Source: Cupriavidus sp. YR651
GTDB lineage: Bacteria; Pseudomonadota; Gammaproteobacteria; Burkholderiales; Burkholderiaceae
NCBI RefSeq assembly: GCF_900101625.1
Contig: NZ_FMYZ01000002.1
Coordinates: 434,001-498,000 of the forward strand
Reading direction: 5' to 3'
DNA length: 64,000 nucleotides
Both the position numbers and the translations under genes were made by a program. The notes under the pieces are model-generated. The model ran no database searches. It had not been told where the DNA came from and saw only the letters and a program-made list of their open reading frames with translations. Positions 15,901-25,194 of the stretch are shown here, one piece after another. Within the stretch, counting starts at the first letter, position 1. Every line of letters begins with the position of its first letter.

Positions 15901-17007
15901 TCAGTTTCCCTCGAGCGTGGCGGCCAGCCGCGACAGCAGGTGCGTGAGTTGCGCCTGGCTGCCACAGCCGGTCTTCAGGAAGATGGATTTGAGTTGGGTG
16001 CGTGCGGTCTCGTGCCGGATGCGCAGTTGCCGGCTGGCATCTGGCAGGCCTTCTCCCGTGGCCAGTCGCGTCGCCAGGCGCGTTTCGGCCGGCGTCAGCG
16101 CGTACAGGTCGCGCAGGACCGTCTCGAGCAGGATGGAGGGGGCATCGGCCTCATGGACCACGACGACCGCCGCGGGCTGCTGCCAGTGCGATGCCAGGAT
16201 GTGGGTGGGCGGCAGCGGCAGCACCAGGACCTGCGCCTGCGCGCCGCTGGCGTCGGTGGCGCGCGCGGCCTGGGCGGCGACGGGGCGCCCGGGGTTGCAG
16301 GCGGCCTGGAGCATGTCGGCAAAGCCGCGCGACAGGTGCCAGTCGCCGGTCTTGCCGGCGGGATCGAGCCGGCGCGCCCAGCGTTCGCCGGCGGTATTGG
16401 CCAGCAGCATGCGGCGGTCCGGCGTGTAGACGGCCACCGCGAAGGCCAGTCGCTCCAGCAGCCGTGCCGACAGGGCGGCCAGCGTGGACAGGCCAAGCGT
16501 GCGGTCGCGCATGGCGATGGCGCTGCGCATGTGCGGGATCACCCAGTCCAGCGCGCGGGTGTCCTCGCCGGAAAAGGCTTCCTGCGACAGCGCGCGCTGC
16601 ATCGAGAAATAGACCTCGTAGTGCGGCTGGCGCTCGACCAGGCATGCCACGTAGGAACGCAGTTCGAAGCGGTTGAAGAAGTCGCAGTAGAACGGGTGCC
16701 GTGCCATGGCATGCGGGCCGAGGTCGCGCGCGTCGATATACCAGGCACCGGGCACCAGGCGCGGTGCGAAGGCCTTGGCCGGGTCGACGGCCTGGAAATC
16801 GTTCTCATAGGTGGAAAACAATTCTTCCACCGGATTGACGATCTCGTTGACGGTGACCTGGTCGCGAACGGTGTCCCACACCATCATGGACGCGTGCGCG
16901 GTCCCAGCCATTTCCGTGAGCGCGCGCAGGCTGTGCTGCCAGGCGCCGGGATCCAGTATGCCTTCGTACAAGCCACGGATGACCCCGTGCATGCTCGCCT
17001 GATTCAT
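15901..17007 (-). CDS. LuxR-type HTH regulator, second of the pair
   Basis: A 368-residue paralogue of the downstream gene. Both share the start MHxxIRGLYxGI, the PGAWYIDARD/GDWYIDRRD block, EVYFSMQRA/EVYLSLQRP, the ALDWVIPHMR/ALDWAIPHLR helix and a near-identical C-terminal LuxR HTH (LYALTPAETRLATRLATG, ETARTQLKSIFLKTGC). The sensory half has diverged more than the HTH, which suggests different signals but overlapping DNA sites. The 134-bp gap between the two genes could hold a promoter for the downstream copy. Upstream lies a 399-bp region with repeated GTAC motifs shared with the divergent pgk gene. Confidence 0.85.
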   Translation of the reverse strand: MNQASMHGVIRGLYEGILDPGAWQHSLRALTEMAGTAHASMMVWDTVRDQVTVNEIVNPVEELFSTYENDFQAVDPAKAFAPRLVPGAWYIDARDLGPHAMARHPFYCDFFNRFELRSYVACLVERQPHYEVYFSMQRALSQEAFSGEDTRALDWVIPHMRSAIAMRDRTLGLSTLAALSARLLERLAFAVAVYTPDRRMLLANTAGERWARRLDPAGKTGDWHLSRGFADMLQAACNPGRPVAAQAARATDASGAQAQVLVLPLPPTHILASHWQQPAAVVVVHEADAPSILLETVLRDLYALTPAETRLATRLATGEGLPDASRQLRIRHETARTQLKSIFLKTGCGSQAQLTHLLSRLAATLEGN

Positions 17008-17111
17008 GACTACCCCTTTGCATTCGCGACAACGTTTTTCCTTGCCGTGCCGGTTGCCCTGGCCGGGAAGTGATTTTTTTTATCGCCGATCGTTGCCGGC
17101 TTTCGTCGTCC

Positions 17112-17181
17112 TGTACTAAAAACGCCAAAACGCACTCAAGTGTCTGGCTATGCATACGTTTAGTACATTGGTGCGTACATT
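17112..17181. promoter_or_regulatory. GTAC-containing inverted and direct repeats in the luxR/pgk divergon
   Basis: TGTACTAAA (17112-17120) and its exact reverse complement TTTAGTACA (17159-17167) are 38 bp apart. The right arm overlaps a direct repeat: GTACATT occurs at 17163-17169 and 17175-17181, 12 bp apart. This is the most AT-rich part of the 17008-17406 gap. The layout suits regulator binding, perhaps by the neighbouring LuxR-type proteins. Nothing in this gap looks coding. Confidence 0.5.
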
Positions 17182-17342
17182 AACCCAAGCCACGGCGGGT
17201 GCGCACTTCCCTGCACCCCGCTTCGGTGGGGTCTGGCCAGGTTGCAACGCTTCGGGGAAACGTCGTCTGCCACGTTTTCGGGCGGTAGTGACGTTTCCGG
17301 CATTTCAGGGCGGGATCGCGTAAAACCGTGACGGCGATCAGG

Positions 17343-17348
17343 TAAAAT
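17343..17348 (+). promoter_or_regulatory. Possible -10 element for pgk
   Basis: A TAAAAT hexamer stands about 60 nt before the pgk ATG in an otherwise GC-rich stretch. No good -35 sequence is seen at the right distance, so the call is weak. Confidence 0.3.
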
Positions 17349-17406
17349 GCCGGCTTCCCCGAATTTCCCGACGGCTTTCTGTCGTCCTCGTCTCGCTCTT
17401 ATCGCC

Positions 17407-18603
17407 ATGACCTCTGTCCTGCGTCTTACCGATCTCATCTCCCAAGGCAAAATCTCCGGCAAACGCGTGTTTATCCGTGCCGACCTGAACGTGCCGCAGG
17501 ATGACGCGGGCAACATCACCGAAGACACCCGTATCCGCGCCTCCGTGCCGGCCATCCAGGCTTGCCTGGACGCTGGCGCGGCCGTGATGGTGACGTCGCA
17601 CCTGGGTCGCCCGACCGAAGGCGAATTCAAGCCGGAAGACTCGCTGGCGCCGATCGCGACGCGCCTGTCCGAACTGCTGGGCAAGCCCGTGCGGCTGGTG
17701 CAGAACTGGGTGGATGGCGTGGACGTGGCGCCGGGCCAGGTCGTGCTGCTGGAAAACTGCCGCGTGAACAAGGGCGAGAAGAAGAACAGCGACGAACTGG
17801 CGCAAAAGATGGCCAGGCTGTGCGATGTCTATGTCAACGACGCGTTCGGCACCGCCCACCGCGCGGAAGCCACCACGCACGGCATCGCCAAGTACGCCCC
17901 GGTCGCCTGCGCCGGCCCGTTGCTGGCCGCCGAAATCGACGCGCTCGGCAAGTCCCTGGGCCAGCCGGCTCGTCCGCTGGTGGCCATCGTGGCCGGCTCC
18001 AAGGTGTCGACCAAGCTGACCATCCTGAAGTCGCTGGCTGACAAGGTCGACCAGCTGATCGTCGGCGGCGGCATTGCCAACACGTTCATGCTGGCCGCCG
18101 GCCTCAAGATCGGCAAGTCGCTGGCGGAGGCCGACCTCGTGGCCGACGCCCGCAGCATCATCGACATCATGGCCGCTCGCGGCGCCTCGGTGCCCATTCC
18201 CGTGGACGTGGTGTGCGCCAAGGAATTCAGCGCCAACGCCGCCGCGACCGTCAAGGACGTCAAGGATGTGACCGACGACGACCTGATCCTGGACATCGGC
18301 CCGAAGACCGCCGCGCAACTGGCCGAGCAGCTCAAGGCCGCCGGCACCATCGTCTGGAACGGCCCCGTGGGCGTGTTCGAATTCGACCAGTTTGGCAACG
18401 GCACCAAGGTGCTGGCCCAGGCGATTGCCGATTCCAGTGCATTCTCGATCGCCGGTGGCGGCGACACGCTGGCCGCCATCGCCAAGTACGGCATTGCCGA
18501 CCGCGTGGGCTATATCTCCACCGGCGGCGGCGCCTTCCTGGAGTTCCTGGAAGGCAAGAAGCTGCCCGCGTTCGAAGTGCTGGAACAGCGCGCCGCAGCC
18601 TGA
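17407..18603 (+). CDS. pgk: Phosphoglycerate kinase
   Basis: Pgk interconverts 1,3-bisphosphoglycerate plus ADP and 3-phosphoglycerate plus ATP in glycolysis, gluconeogenesis and the Calvin cycle. The 398-residue product has the substrate-side blocks [24 protein letters not shown] and [15 protein letters not shown], and the nucleotide-side blocks [25 protein letters not shown] and [10 protein letters not shown]. The ATG at 17407 was preferred over an upstream in-frame start at 17347, because the extra 20 residues are not family sequence. It heads the run pgk-pyk-fba on the plus strand, with 88 bp to pyk. Confidence 0.97.
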   Translation: MTSVLRLTDLISQGKISGKRVFIRADLNVPQDDAGNITEDTRIRASVPAIQACLDAGAAVMVTSHLGRPTEGEFKPEDSLAPIATRLSELLGKPVRLVQNWVDGVDVAPGQVVLLENCRVNKGEKKNSDELAQKMARLCDVYVNDAFGTAHRAEATTHGIAKYAPVACAGPLLAAEIDALGKSLGQPARPLVAIVAGSKVSTKLTILKSLADKVDQLIVGGGIANTFMLAAGLKIGKSLAEADLVADARSIIDIMAARGASVPIPVDVVCAKEFSANAAATVKDVKDVTDDDLILDIGPKTAAQLAEQLKAAGTIVWNGPVGVFEFDQFGNGTKVLAQAIADSSAFSIAGGGDTLAAIAKYGIADRVGYISTGGGAFLEFLEGKKLPAFEVLEQRAAA

Positions 18604-18691
18604 TGCCCCAAGGGGCCGGCGGGCGCGACCCGGCCGGCCCGAATGACAGCGAAGTCCCGAGTACGCCCACCGACTGAAGGAAACCGCACGC

Positions 18692-20128
18692 ATGACCCGC
18701 TCCACCAAGATCGTCGCCACCATCGGACCCGCCTCCAGCACGCTGGATGTACTGACCCGCATGATCGCGGCCGGTGTCGACGTGGTGCGCCTGAATTTCT
18801 CCCACGGCACCGCGCAGGACCATATCGATCGCGCCAGCATGGTGCGCGAGGCAGCCCGGGCGTGTGGGCGCGAGGTGGCCATCATGGCCGACCTGCAGGG
18901 CCCCAAGATCCGCGTGGGCAAGTTCGAGAACGGCAAGGTCACGCTCAAGCCCGGCGACCCCTTCGTCCTCGACTCCTCCTGCACGATGGGCAACCAGGAG
19001 CGTGCGGGCCTCGACTACGAAGACCTGCCGCGCGACGTGGGCCCCGGCGATGTGCTGTTGCTCAATGACGGCCTGATCGTGCTGGTGGTGGACCGCGTGA
19101 TCGGCACCGAGATCTTCACCACGGTGCGTGTGGGCGGCGACCTGTCCAACAACAAGGGCATCAACCGCCAGGGCGGCGGCCTGTCCGCGCCGGCGCTGAC
19201 CGCCAAGGACATGGAGGACATCAAGACCGCCATGGCCCTGGGCGCCGACTACGTCGCCGTCAGCTTCCCGAAGAACGCTACCGACATGGAAATGGCGCGC
19301 CAGCTGGCCGCCGTGGCCGGCCAGCCGCATGGGCACAAGGCGCGCATGATCGCCAAGATCGAGCGCGCCGAGGCCATCCGCCCGGGCGTGCTGGAAGAGA
19401 TCCTGCAGGCGTCCGACGGCATCATGGTGGCGCGCGGCGACCTGGCGGTGGAAGTCGGCAATGCCGCCGTGCCCGCGCTGCAGAAGCGCATGATCCGGCT
19501 GGCGCGCGAAGCCAACAAGCTGACGATCACCGCCACGCAGATGATGGAGAGCATGATCGTGAACCCGGTGCCGACGCGCGCCGAGGTGTCCGACGTGGCC
19601 AACGCCGTGCTGGACGGCACCGACGCCGTGATGACGTCGGCCGAGACCGCCGCGGGCCGCTATCCGATCGAAACGGTGGAGGCCATGGCCGCTATCTGCC
19701 TGGAGGCGGAAAAATCCGAAGTCGTGCAGCTCGATACCGACTTCCTCAACCAGACCTTCTCGCGCATCGACCAGTCGATCGCCATGGGTGCGCTGTTCAC
19801 CGCCTATCATTTGGGAGTGAAGGCGATTGCGGCGCTGACCGATTCCGGCGCGACCGCCCTCTGGATGAGCCGCCACCGTATCCACGTGCCGATCTACGCG
19901 ATGACGCCAAACCTGGCCTCGCAACGCAAGATGCAGCTGTACCGCAATGTGGTGCCGCTGCCGCTGCAGTCCAGCTCGGACCGCGACGTGGCGCTGGAAC
20001 AGGCCGAGGAACTGCTGCTGGCGCAAGGCGTGGTGCAGCGCGGCGATTTCATCGTGCTGACGATCGGCGAGCCGATGGGCCAGCCCGGCGGCACCAACAC
20101 CCTCAAGATCGTGAGGGTGGGAAGCTAG
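18692..20128 (+). CDS. pyk: Pyruvate kinase
   Basis: Pyruvate kinase makes pyruvate and ATP from phosphoenolpyruvate and ADP. The 478-residue protein shows the expected order: [11 protein letters not shown] at the N-terminus, [23 protein letters not shown], the active-site [28 protein letters not shown], and [10 protein letters not shown] with [19 protein letters not shown]. The C-terminal allosteric domain is complete. The GGAAAC upstream of the ATG is a modest ribosome-binding site. It lies between pgk and fba, and this clustering of lower-glycolysis genes suggests shared expression. Confidence 0.96.
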   Translation: MTRSTKIVATIGPASSTLDVLTRMIAAGVDVVRLNFSHGTAQDHIDRASMVREAARACGREVAIMADLQGPKIRVGKFENGKVTLKPGDPFVLDSSCTMGNQERAGLDYEDLPRDVGPGDVLLLNDGLIVLVVDRVIGTEIFTTVRVGGDLSNNKGINRQGGGLSAPALTAKDMEDIKTAMALGADYVAVSFPKNATDMEMARQLAAVAGQPHGHKARMIAKIERAEAIRPGVLEEILQASDGIMVARGDLAVEVGNAAVPALQKRMIRLAREANKLTITATQMMESMIVNPVPTRAEVSDVANAVLDGTDAVMTSAETAAGRYPIETVEAMAAICLEAEKSEVVQLDTDFLNQTFSRIDQSIAMGALFTAYHLGVKAIAALTDSGATALWMSRHRIHVPIYAMTPNLASQRKMQLYRNVVPLPLQSSSDRDVALEQAEELLLAQGVVQRGDFIVLTIGEPMGQPGGTNTLKIVRVGS

Positions 20129-20258
20129 GCACCGGCCGCCCGATGTGGTGCGCCGGACAGACGCGGCGCACTGGTGTGCGCGAACCTGCTGGCGCAGCAC
20201 ACGAAACCGCATCCGGAAGAATACCGAGACACCCCAATTTTTTATTCAGGAGTTTGAC

Positions 20259-21323
20259 ATGCCACTCGTTTCCATGCGCCAGCTACTGGACCATGCTGCC
20301 GAGAACAACTACGCGCTGCCGGCGTTCAACGTGAACAACCTCGAGCAGGTGCAGGCCATCATGCAGGCCGCCGACGAGGTCAATGCCCCGGTGATCATGC
20401 AGGCTTCGGCCGGCGCGCGCAAATACGCCGGCGAGCATTTCCTGCGCCACCTGATCGAAGCCGCCGTGGAAGCCTACCCGCACATCCCGGTGGTCATGCA
20501 CCAGGATCACGGCCAGTCACCGGCCATCTGCCAGGGCGCCATCGACCTGGGCTTCTCGTCGGTGATGATGGATGGATCGCTGCGCGAAGACGGCAAGACC
20601 CCGGCCGACTACGACTACAACGTGGACGTGACCCGCAAGGTCGTGCAACTGGCCCACGCCGTGGGCGTGACCGTGGAAGGCGAACTGGGCTGCCTGGGTT
20701 CGCTGGAAACCGGTGAAGCCGGCGAGGAAGACGGCATCGGCGCCGAAGGCAAGCTGGACCACTCCATGCTGCTGACGGACCCGGAGCAGGCCGCCGACTT
20801 CGTCAAGGCCACCCAGCTGGACGCTCTCGCCATCGCCATCGGCACGTCGCACGGCGCCTACAAGTTCACGCGCAAGCCCACGGGCGACATCCTGGCGATC
20901 AGCCGCATCAAGGAAATCCACGCCCGTATCCCCAACACCCATCTGGTGATGCACGGTTCGTCGTCGGTGCCGCAGGAACTGCTGGAAGAAATCCGCAAGT
21001 TCGGTGGCGACATGAAGGAAACGTACGGCGTGCCCGTGGAAGAGATCCAGGAAGCCATCAAGTACGGCGTCCGCAAGATCAACATCGACACGGATATCCG
21101 TCTGGCGATGACCGGCGCGGTCCGCCGCTTCTTCGCGGAAAACCCGAGCAAGTTCGACCCGCGCGAGTTCCTGAAGCCGGCCCGCGAAGCCGCCAAGCTG
21201 GTGTGCAAGGCCCGCTACGTGGCATTCGGCTGCGAAGGCCAGGCCAGCAAGATCAAGCCGGTGACGCTGGTCGATGTCGCTGGCCAGTACAAGGCCGGCA
21301 AGCTCGCCCAGGTCGTGCAGTAA
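20259..21323 (+). CDS. fba: Class II fructose-bisphosphate aldolase (Calvin-cycle subtype)
   Basis: A zinc-dependent aldolase that splits fructose 1,6-bisphosphate into glyceraldehyde 3-phosphate and dihydroxyacetone phosphate. The 354-residue product has [16 protein letters not shown], the metal-binding [50 protein letters not shown] and the phosphate-binding [18 protein letters not shown]. The long EDG insertion after ELGCLG is typical of the CbbA-like subtype. A clear CAGGAG (20248-20253) sets the ATG at 20259; the longer frame from 20145 runs through the pyk-fba gap. Two terminators follow. Confidence 0.95.
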   Translation: MPLVSMRQLLDHAAENNYALPAFNVNNLEQVQAIMQAADEVNAPVIMQASAGARKYAGEHFLRHLIEAAVEAYPHIPVVMHQDHGQSPAICQGAIDLGFSSVMMDGSLREDGKTPADYDYNVDVTRKVVQLAHAVGVTVEGELGCLGSLETGEAGEEDGIGAEGKLDHSMLLTDPEQAADFVKATQLDALAIAIGTSHGAYKFTRKPTGDILAISRIKEIHARIPNTHLVMHGSSSVPQELLEEIRKFGGDMKETYGVPVEEIQEAIKYGVRKINIDTDIRLAMTGAVRRFFAENPSKFDPREFLKPAREAAKLVCKARYVAFGCEGQASKIKPVTLVDVAGQYKAGKLAQVVQ

Positions 21324-21332
21324 TCGTAGTGC

Positions 21333-21373
21333 CGCCCCGTTGCGCGTCGTTCGCGCACGGGGCGATTGTTCTT
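21333..21373 (+). terminator. Strong intrinsic terminator after fba
   Basis: CGCCCCGT (21333-21340) pairs with ACGGGGCG (21357-21364). An inner GCGCG/CGCGC stem extends it around a TCGTT loop, and a T-rich ATTGTTCTT follows. Confidence 0.8.
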
Positions 21374-21376
21374 CAT

Positions 21377-21413
21377 GGGGCTTCGCATCGCGCACGAAGC
21401 CCCGCTTGTTTTC
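21377..21413 (+). terminator. Second intrinsic terminator between fba and purC
   Basis: GGGGCTTCG (21377-21385) pairs with CGAAGCCCC (21395-21403), followed by GCTTGTTTTC. It directly follows the first hairpin and ends 21 bp before the purC start codon. Transcription of purC must therefore start inside this region or depend on read-through. Confidence 0.75.
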
Positions 21414-21434
21414 AGCCGCTGCCGCACTCTCATC

Positions 21435-22343
21435 ATGTCCGACGCACTCTACGAATCCTCCATCAAGTCCCTGCCGCTGCTCGGCCACGGCAAGGTCCGC
21501 GACAACTACGCCGTCGGCGATGACAAGCTGCTGATCGTCACGACCGATCGCCTGTCGGCCTTCGACGTCATCCTGGGCGAGCCGATCCCGGCCAAGGGCC
21601 GCGTGCTGAACCAGATGGCGAACTTCTGGTTCCGGAAGCTGGCGCATATCGTGCCGAACCACGAGACCGGGATCAGCGCCGAGAGCGTGGTGGCGCCGGG
21701 CGAGGTGGCCCAGGTGGCAGGCCGCGCCGTGGTGGTCAAGCGCCTGAAGCCGATCCTGGTGGAAGCCGTGGTGCGCGGCTACCTGGCCGGCAGCGGCTGG
21801 AAGGATTACCAGGCCACGGGCAAGGTCTGCGGCATCGAACTGCCGGCTGGCCTGCAGAACGCGCAGAAGCTGCCCGAACCGATTTTCACGCCGGCGGCCA
21901 AGGCCGAGATGGGCGAGCACGACGAGAATATCTCGTACGCGGAAACCGAAGCCCGTATCGGCAAGGACCTGGCGGCGCAGATGCGCGACATCTCGATCCG
22001 CCTGTACAAGGAAGCAGCCGACTACGCCGCCACGCGCGGCATCATCATCGCCGACACCAAGTTCGAGTTCGGCCTGGACGAGAACGGCACGCTGACGCTG
22101 ATGGACGAAGTGCTGACCGCCGATTCGTCGCGCTTCTGGCCGGCGGATTCGTATCAGGTGGGCACCAACCCGCCGTCGTTCGACAAGCAGTTCGTGCGCG
22201 ACTGGCTCGAGGCCGTGCGCATCGACGGCAAGCCCTGGCCGAAGACTGCCCCGGCACCCAAGCTGCCGGAAGACGTGGTGCAGAAGACCGCCGACAAGTA
22301 CCGCGAGGCGCTGACGCGCCTGACCGGCGAAGAACTCCAGTAA
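21435..22343 (+). CDS. purC: Phosphoribosylaminoimidazole-succinocarboxamide synthase
   Basis: PurC couples CAIR with aspartate using ATP to give SAICAR in de novo purine synthesis. The 302-residue product has [19 protein letters not shown] at the N-terminus, [37 protein letters not shown], and the late block [16 protein letters not shown] with [15 protein letters not shown]. This is the longer single-domain PurC type common in betaproteobacteria. The ATG at 21435 begins [14 protein letters not shown]. It leads the operon purC-purE-purK-tsaC with gaps of 11, 36 and 9 bp. Confidence 0.96.
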   Translation: MSDALYESSIKSLPLLGHGKVRDNYAVGDDKLLIVTTDRLSAFDVILGEPIPAKGRVLNQMANFWFRKLAHIVPNHETGISAESVVAPGEVAQVAGRAVVVKRLKPILVEAVVRGYLAGSGWKDYQATGKVCGIELPAGLQNAQKLPEPIFTPAAKAEMGEHDENISYAETEARIGKDLAAQMRDISIRLYKEAADYAATRGIIIADTKFEFGLDENGTLTLMDEVLTADSSRFWPADSYQVGTNPPSFDKQFVRDWLEAVRIDGKPWPKTAPAPKLPEDVVQKTADKYREALTRLTGEELQ

Positions 22344-22354
22344 GGAAGACCGAA

Positions 22355-22852
22355 GTGAGCAATGTATCGAAGCCAGTGGTCGGCGTGGTGATGGGCAGCA
22401 GTTCCGACTGGGACGTCATGCAGCACGCCGTGGCCATGCTCAAGGACTTTGGCGTGCCGTTCGAGGCCCAGGTGGTCTCCGCGCATCGCATGGCCGACGA
22501 CATGTTCCGCTACGCCGAATCGGCGCGCAGCCGCGGCATCCGCGCGATCATCGCCGGTGCCGGCGGTGCCGCGCACCTGCCGGGCATGATCGCCGCCAAG
22601 ACGATCGTGCCGGTGTTCGGCGTGCCCGTGCCGTCGAAGTACCTGCGCGGCGAGGATTCGCTGCTGTCGATCGTGCAGATGCCCAAGGGTGTGCCGGTGG
22701 CCACGTTCGCGATTGGCGAAGCCGGCGCGGCCAACGCGGCGCTGCACGCCATCGCCACGCTGGCCACCACCGACGAGGCACTGGCCGCCGCACTCGAAGC
22801 GTTCCGCGCGAAGCAGACCGAGGCCGCGCGCGCCATGACGCTGCCCGTCTGA
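22355..22852 (+). CDS. purE: N5-carboxyaminoimidazole ribonucleotide mutase
   Basis: PurE (class I) shifts the carboxyl group of N5-CAIR to give CAIR. The 165-residue protein shows [31 protein letters not shown], the [18 protein letters not shown] loop and [23 protein letters not shown] start at 22355 follows an AAGGAAGA ribosome-binding site 11 bp after purC. Its partner PurK is encoded next and supplies N5-CAIR, which is why the two genes travel together. Confidence 0.96.
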   Translation: MSNVSKPVVGVVMGSSSDWDVMQHAVAMLKDFGVPFEAQVVSAHRMADDMFRYAESARSRGIRAIIAGAGGAAHLPGMIAAKTIVPVFGVPVPSKYLRGEDSLLSIVQMPKGVPVATFAIGEAGAANAALHAIATLATTDEALAAALEAFRAKQTEAARAMTLPV

Positions 22853-22888
22853 TCTTTCCCGTATTCACCGCCGCCGGAAGTTATCCGC

Positions 22889-24133
22889 ATGCCGACCGAT
22901 ATCCATCCCTACCTGTCCGAAGCCCACACGCCGGAGTCGCGCGCCGAATTCGGTGTCGATAACCCGAGCGCGCCGATCCTGCCGGGCGCCTGGCTCGGCA
23001 TGCTCGGCGGCGGCCAGCTTGGCCGCATGTTCACGCATGCGGCGCAGGCGATGGGCTATCGCGTCTGCGTGCTCGATCCGGACCAGGACAGCCCGGCCGG
23101 CGCGGTGGCCGACCGTCATATCTGCGCCACCTATACCGACGAGGCCGCACTGGCGGAGATGGGGAAGCTGTGCCAGGCGGTGAGCACGGAGTTCGAGAAC
23201 GTGCCGTCGCTGTCGCTGGACCGGCTCGAGCAGCTGGGTGCGTTCGTCGCGCCGCGCGGCTATTGCGTGTCGATCGCGCAGAACCGTATCGGCGAAAAGA
23301 AGTTCTTCGCGGCGTGCGCGGACCGCACCGGCGTGCCGCCGGCCCCGCACTGGGTCATCCAGCATGACGCCGATGTGGACCAGGTGCCCGACCACGTGCT
23401 GCCCGGCATCCTGAAGACCGCGCGCATGGGTTACGACGGCAAGGGCCAGGCCCGCGTGAAGACGCGCGAGGACGTGCGCGCCGCATGGAATGCCATGCAG
23501 CATGTGCCGTGCGTGCTGGAGCAGATGCTGCCGCTGGCCTACGAGGTGTCGGTGCTGGCCGCGCGCGCTGCCGACGGCACGACCGCGACCTGGCCGCTGG
23601 CCGAGAACGTGCACCGCGATGGCATCCTGTTCTCGACGACGATGCCGTCCGAGAGCGTGTCCGCCGACATCGCGACCCGCGCGCGTGCGGCTGCCGCGAC
23701 GATCGCATCGGAAATGGGCTACGTCGGCGTGCTCTGCATCGAATTTTTCGTGCTGACCGATGGCACGCTGGTGGCCAACGAAATGGCCCCGCGCCCGCAT
23801 AACTCGGGGCACATCACCATGGATGCCTGCGAGACCAGCCAGTTCGAGCAGCAGGTCCGCGCGATGGCCCGCCTGCCGCTGGGCAGCACGCGCCAGCACT
23901 CGTCCGGCAAGATGCTGAACCTGCTGGGCGATGCCTGGTTCGAGTTTGGCCTGGAGCGCACGCCCGCCTGGGACGAAGTGGTGGCCAAGCCGGGCACCAA
24001 GCTGCACCTGTACGGCAAGAACGATGCGCGCCCGTCGCGCAAGATGGGCCATGTGAACTGCGTGGGCGATCATGCCGAAGCGGCGGAGCTGGCCTTCGCC
24101 GCCGCCGCGCAGGCACTTCATATTCCGCTCTGA
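22889..24133 (+). CDS. purK: N5-carboxyaminoimidazole ribonucleotide synthase
   Basis: PurK is an ATP-grasp ligase that carboxylates AIR with bicarbonate to N5-CAIR. The 414-residue protein begins with a 35-residue extension, then the family start [38 protein letters not shown], the nucleotide-binding [16 protein letters not shown], and the metal site block [19 protein letters not shown] written here in part as [12 protein letters not shown]. The extension (residues 1-33, with NPSAPILPG) is longer than in E. coli PurK. It sits 36 bp after purE and 9 bp before tsaC. Confidence 0.95.
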   Translation: MPTDIHPYLSEAHTPESRAEFGVDNPSAPILPGAWLGMLGGGQLGRMFTHAAQAMGYRVCVLDPDQDSPAGAVADRHICATYTDEAALAEMGKLCQAVSTEFENVPSLSLDRLEQLGAFVAPRGYCVSIAQNRIGEKKFFAACADRTGVPPAPHWVIQHDADVDQVPDHVLPGILKTARMGYDGKGQARVKTREDVRAAWNAMQHVPCVLEQMLPLAYEVSVLAARAADGTTATWPLAENVHRDGILFSTTMPSESVSADIATRARAAAATIASEMGYVGVLCIEFFVLTDGTLVANEMAPRPHNSGHITMDACETSQFEQQVRAMARLPLGSTRQHSSGKMLNLLGDAWFEFGLERTPAWDEVVAKPGTKLHLYGKNDARPSRKMGHVNCVGDHAEAAELAFAAAAQALHIPL

Positions 24134-24142
24134 GAGCTTTCG

Positions 24143-25132
24143 ATGTCTTCACGCATGCCCACGGCTGCCGAGCTGGACGAAGCCGTCCGCCTGCTCGAGG
24201 CGGGCCAGCTGGTCGCCTTTCCGACCGAAACCGTCTACGGGCTCGGCGCTGACGCCGAGAACCCCGAGGCCGTGGCGCGCATTTTTGCCGCAAAGGGCCG
24301 GCCGTCCAACCATCCCGTCATCGTGCACGTGGTGGATGGCGCCGACGTGGGCTACTGGGCCGAAGTCGTGCCCGAGGCCGCGCAAAAGCTGATCGATGCC
24401 TTCTGGCCCGGTCCGCTGACGATCATCCTCAAGCGCGCCGCGCACATCCCCGCGGCGGTGGCTGGCGGCCAGGACAGCCTGGGGCTGCGCTGCCCGTCGC
24501 ATCCGGTCGCGCAGGCGCTGCTGTCGCGCTTTCGCCGTGGCCGCGGCGGCATTGCGGCACCGTCCGCCAACAAGTTCGGCCAGGTCAGCCCGACCACGGC
24601 CGAGCACGTGCGTGATGAATTCGCCGGTACGATTTATGTGCTGGAAGGGGACGGCGTGGATGTCGGGATCGAATCGTCGATCGTCGACCTGTCGCGTCTG
24701 GATGAGGTGGGGCCGGTCTTGCTGCGTCCCGGCGCGATCACGGCGGCGATGATGGCCGAGGTGCTCGGCACGCTGCCGCTGCCGCCCGATGCCGCCGCGC
24801 CGCGCGCATCGGGCACGCTCAAGGCCCACTACGCGCCGCGGACCACGCTGACGCTGGCGCAGGCCGCATCGCTGCCCGACTACCTGCACGCGCTACCCGC
24901 CGATGGCCGCCTGGCCTGGGTGGGCCGCGCGGCGGCCAGCGACGATGCGCGCTGCGTGTTCGTGCAGGCACCGGCCACGCCGGACGCCTACGCGCATGAG
25001 CTCTACCGCCTGCTACGCCGGCTCGACAAGGAAGGATTCAACCGCCTGGTATTCGAGCCGCTGCCCGATACGCCCGAATGGGATGGCGTGCGCGACCGGC
25101 TGGGACGCGCCGCGGCGGCGTTCGAGGCGTAA
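24143..25132 (+). CDS. L-threonylcarbamoyladenylate synthase, Sua5 type
   Basis: The enzyme makes threonylcarbamoyl-AMP from threonine, bicarbonate and ATP, the first step of the t6A37 modification of ANN-decoding tRNAs. Residues 1-210 form the YrdC/Sua5 domain: GQLVAFPTETVYGLGADA, the KGRPSNHP motif, FWPGPLTIIL, the LRCPSHPVA block and PSANKFGQVSPTTAEHV. Residues 230-329 match the extra C-terminal Sua5 domain, so this is the long TsaC2-like form. The partner gene tsaE lies in the same window at 50.9 kb. It is the last gene of the pur operon, 9 bp after purK, and converges on dacB. Confidence 0.93.
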   Translation: MSSRMPTAAELDEAVRLLEAGQLVAFPTETVYGLGADAENPEAVARIFAAKGRPSNHPVIVHVVDGADVGYWAEVVPEAAQKLIDAFWPGPLTIILKRAAHIPAAVAGGQDSLGLRCPSHPVAQALLSRFRRGRGGIAAPSANKFGQVSPTTAEHVRDEFAGTIYVLEGDGVDVGIESSIVDLSRLDEVGPVLLRPGAITAAMMAEVLGTLPLPPDAAAPRASGTLKAHYAPRTTLTLAQAASLPDYLHALPADGRLAWVGRAAASDDARCVFVQAPATPDAYAHELYRLLRRLDKEGFNRLVFEPLPDTPEWDGVRDRLGRAAAAFEA

Positions 25133-25194
25133 AACACGTTGCACGGGCCGGCACGGCGGATCGCCGCTGCCGCCGCCCCGACTTCTCCCCGCCC

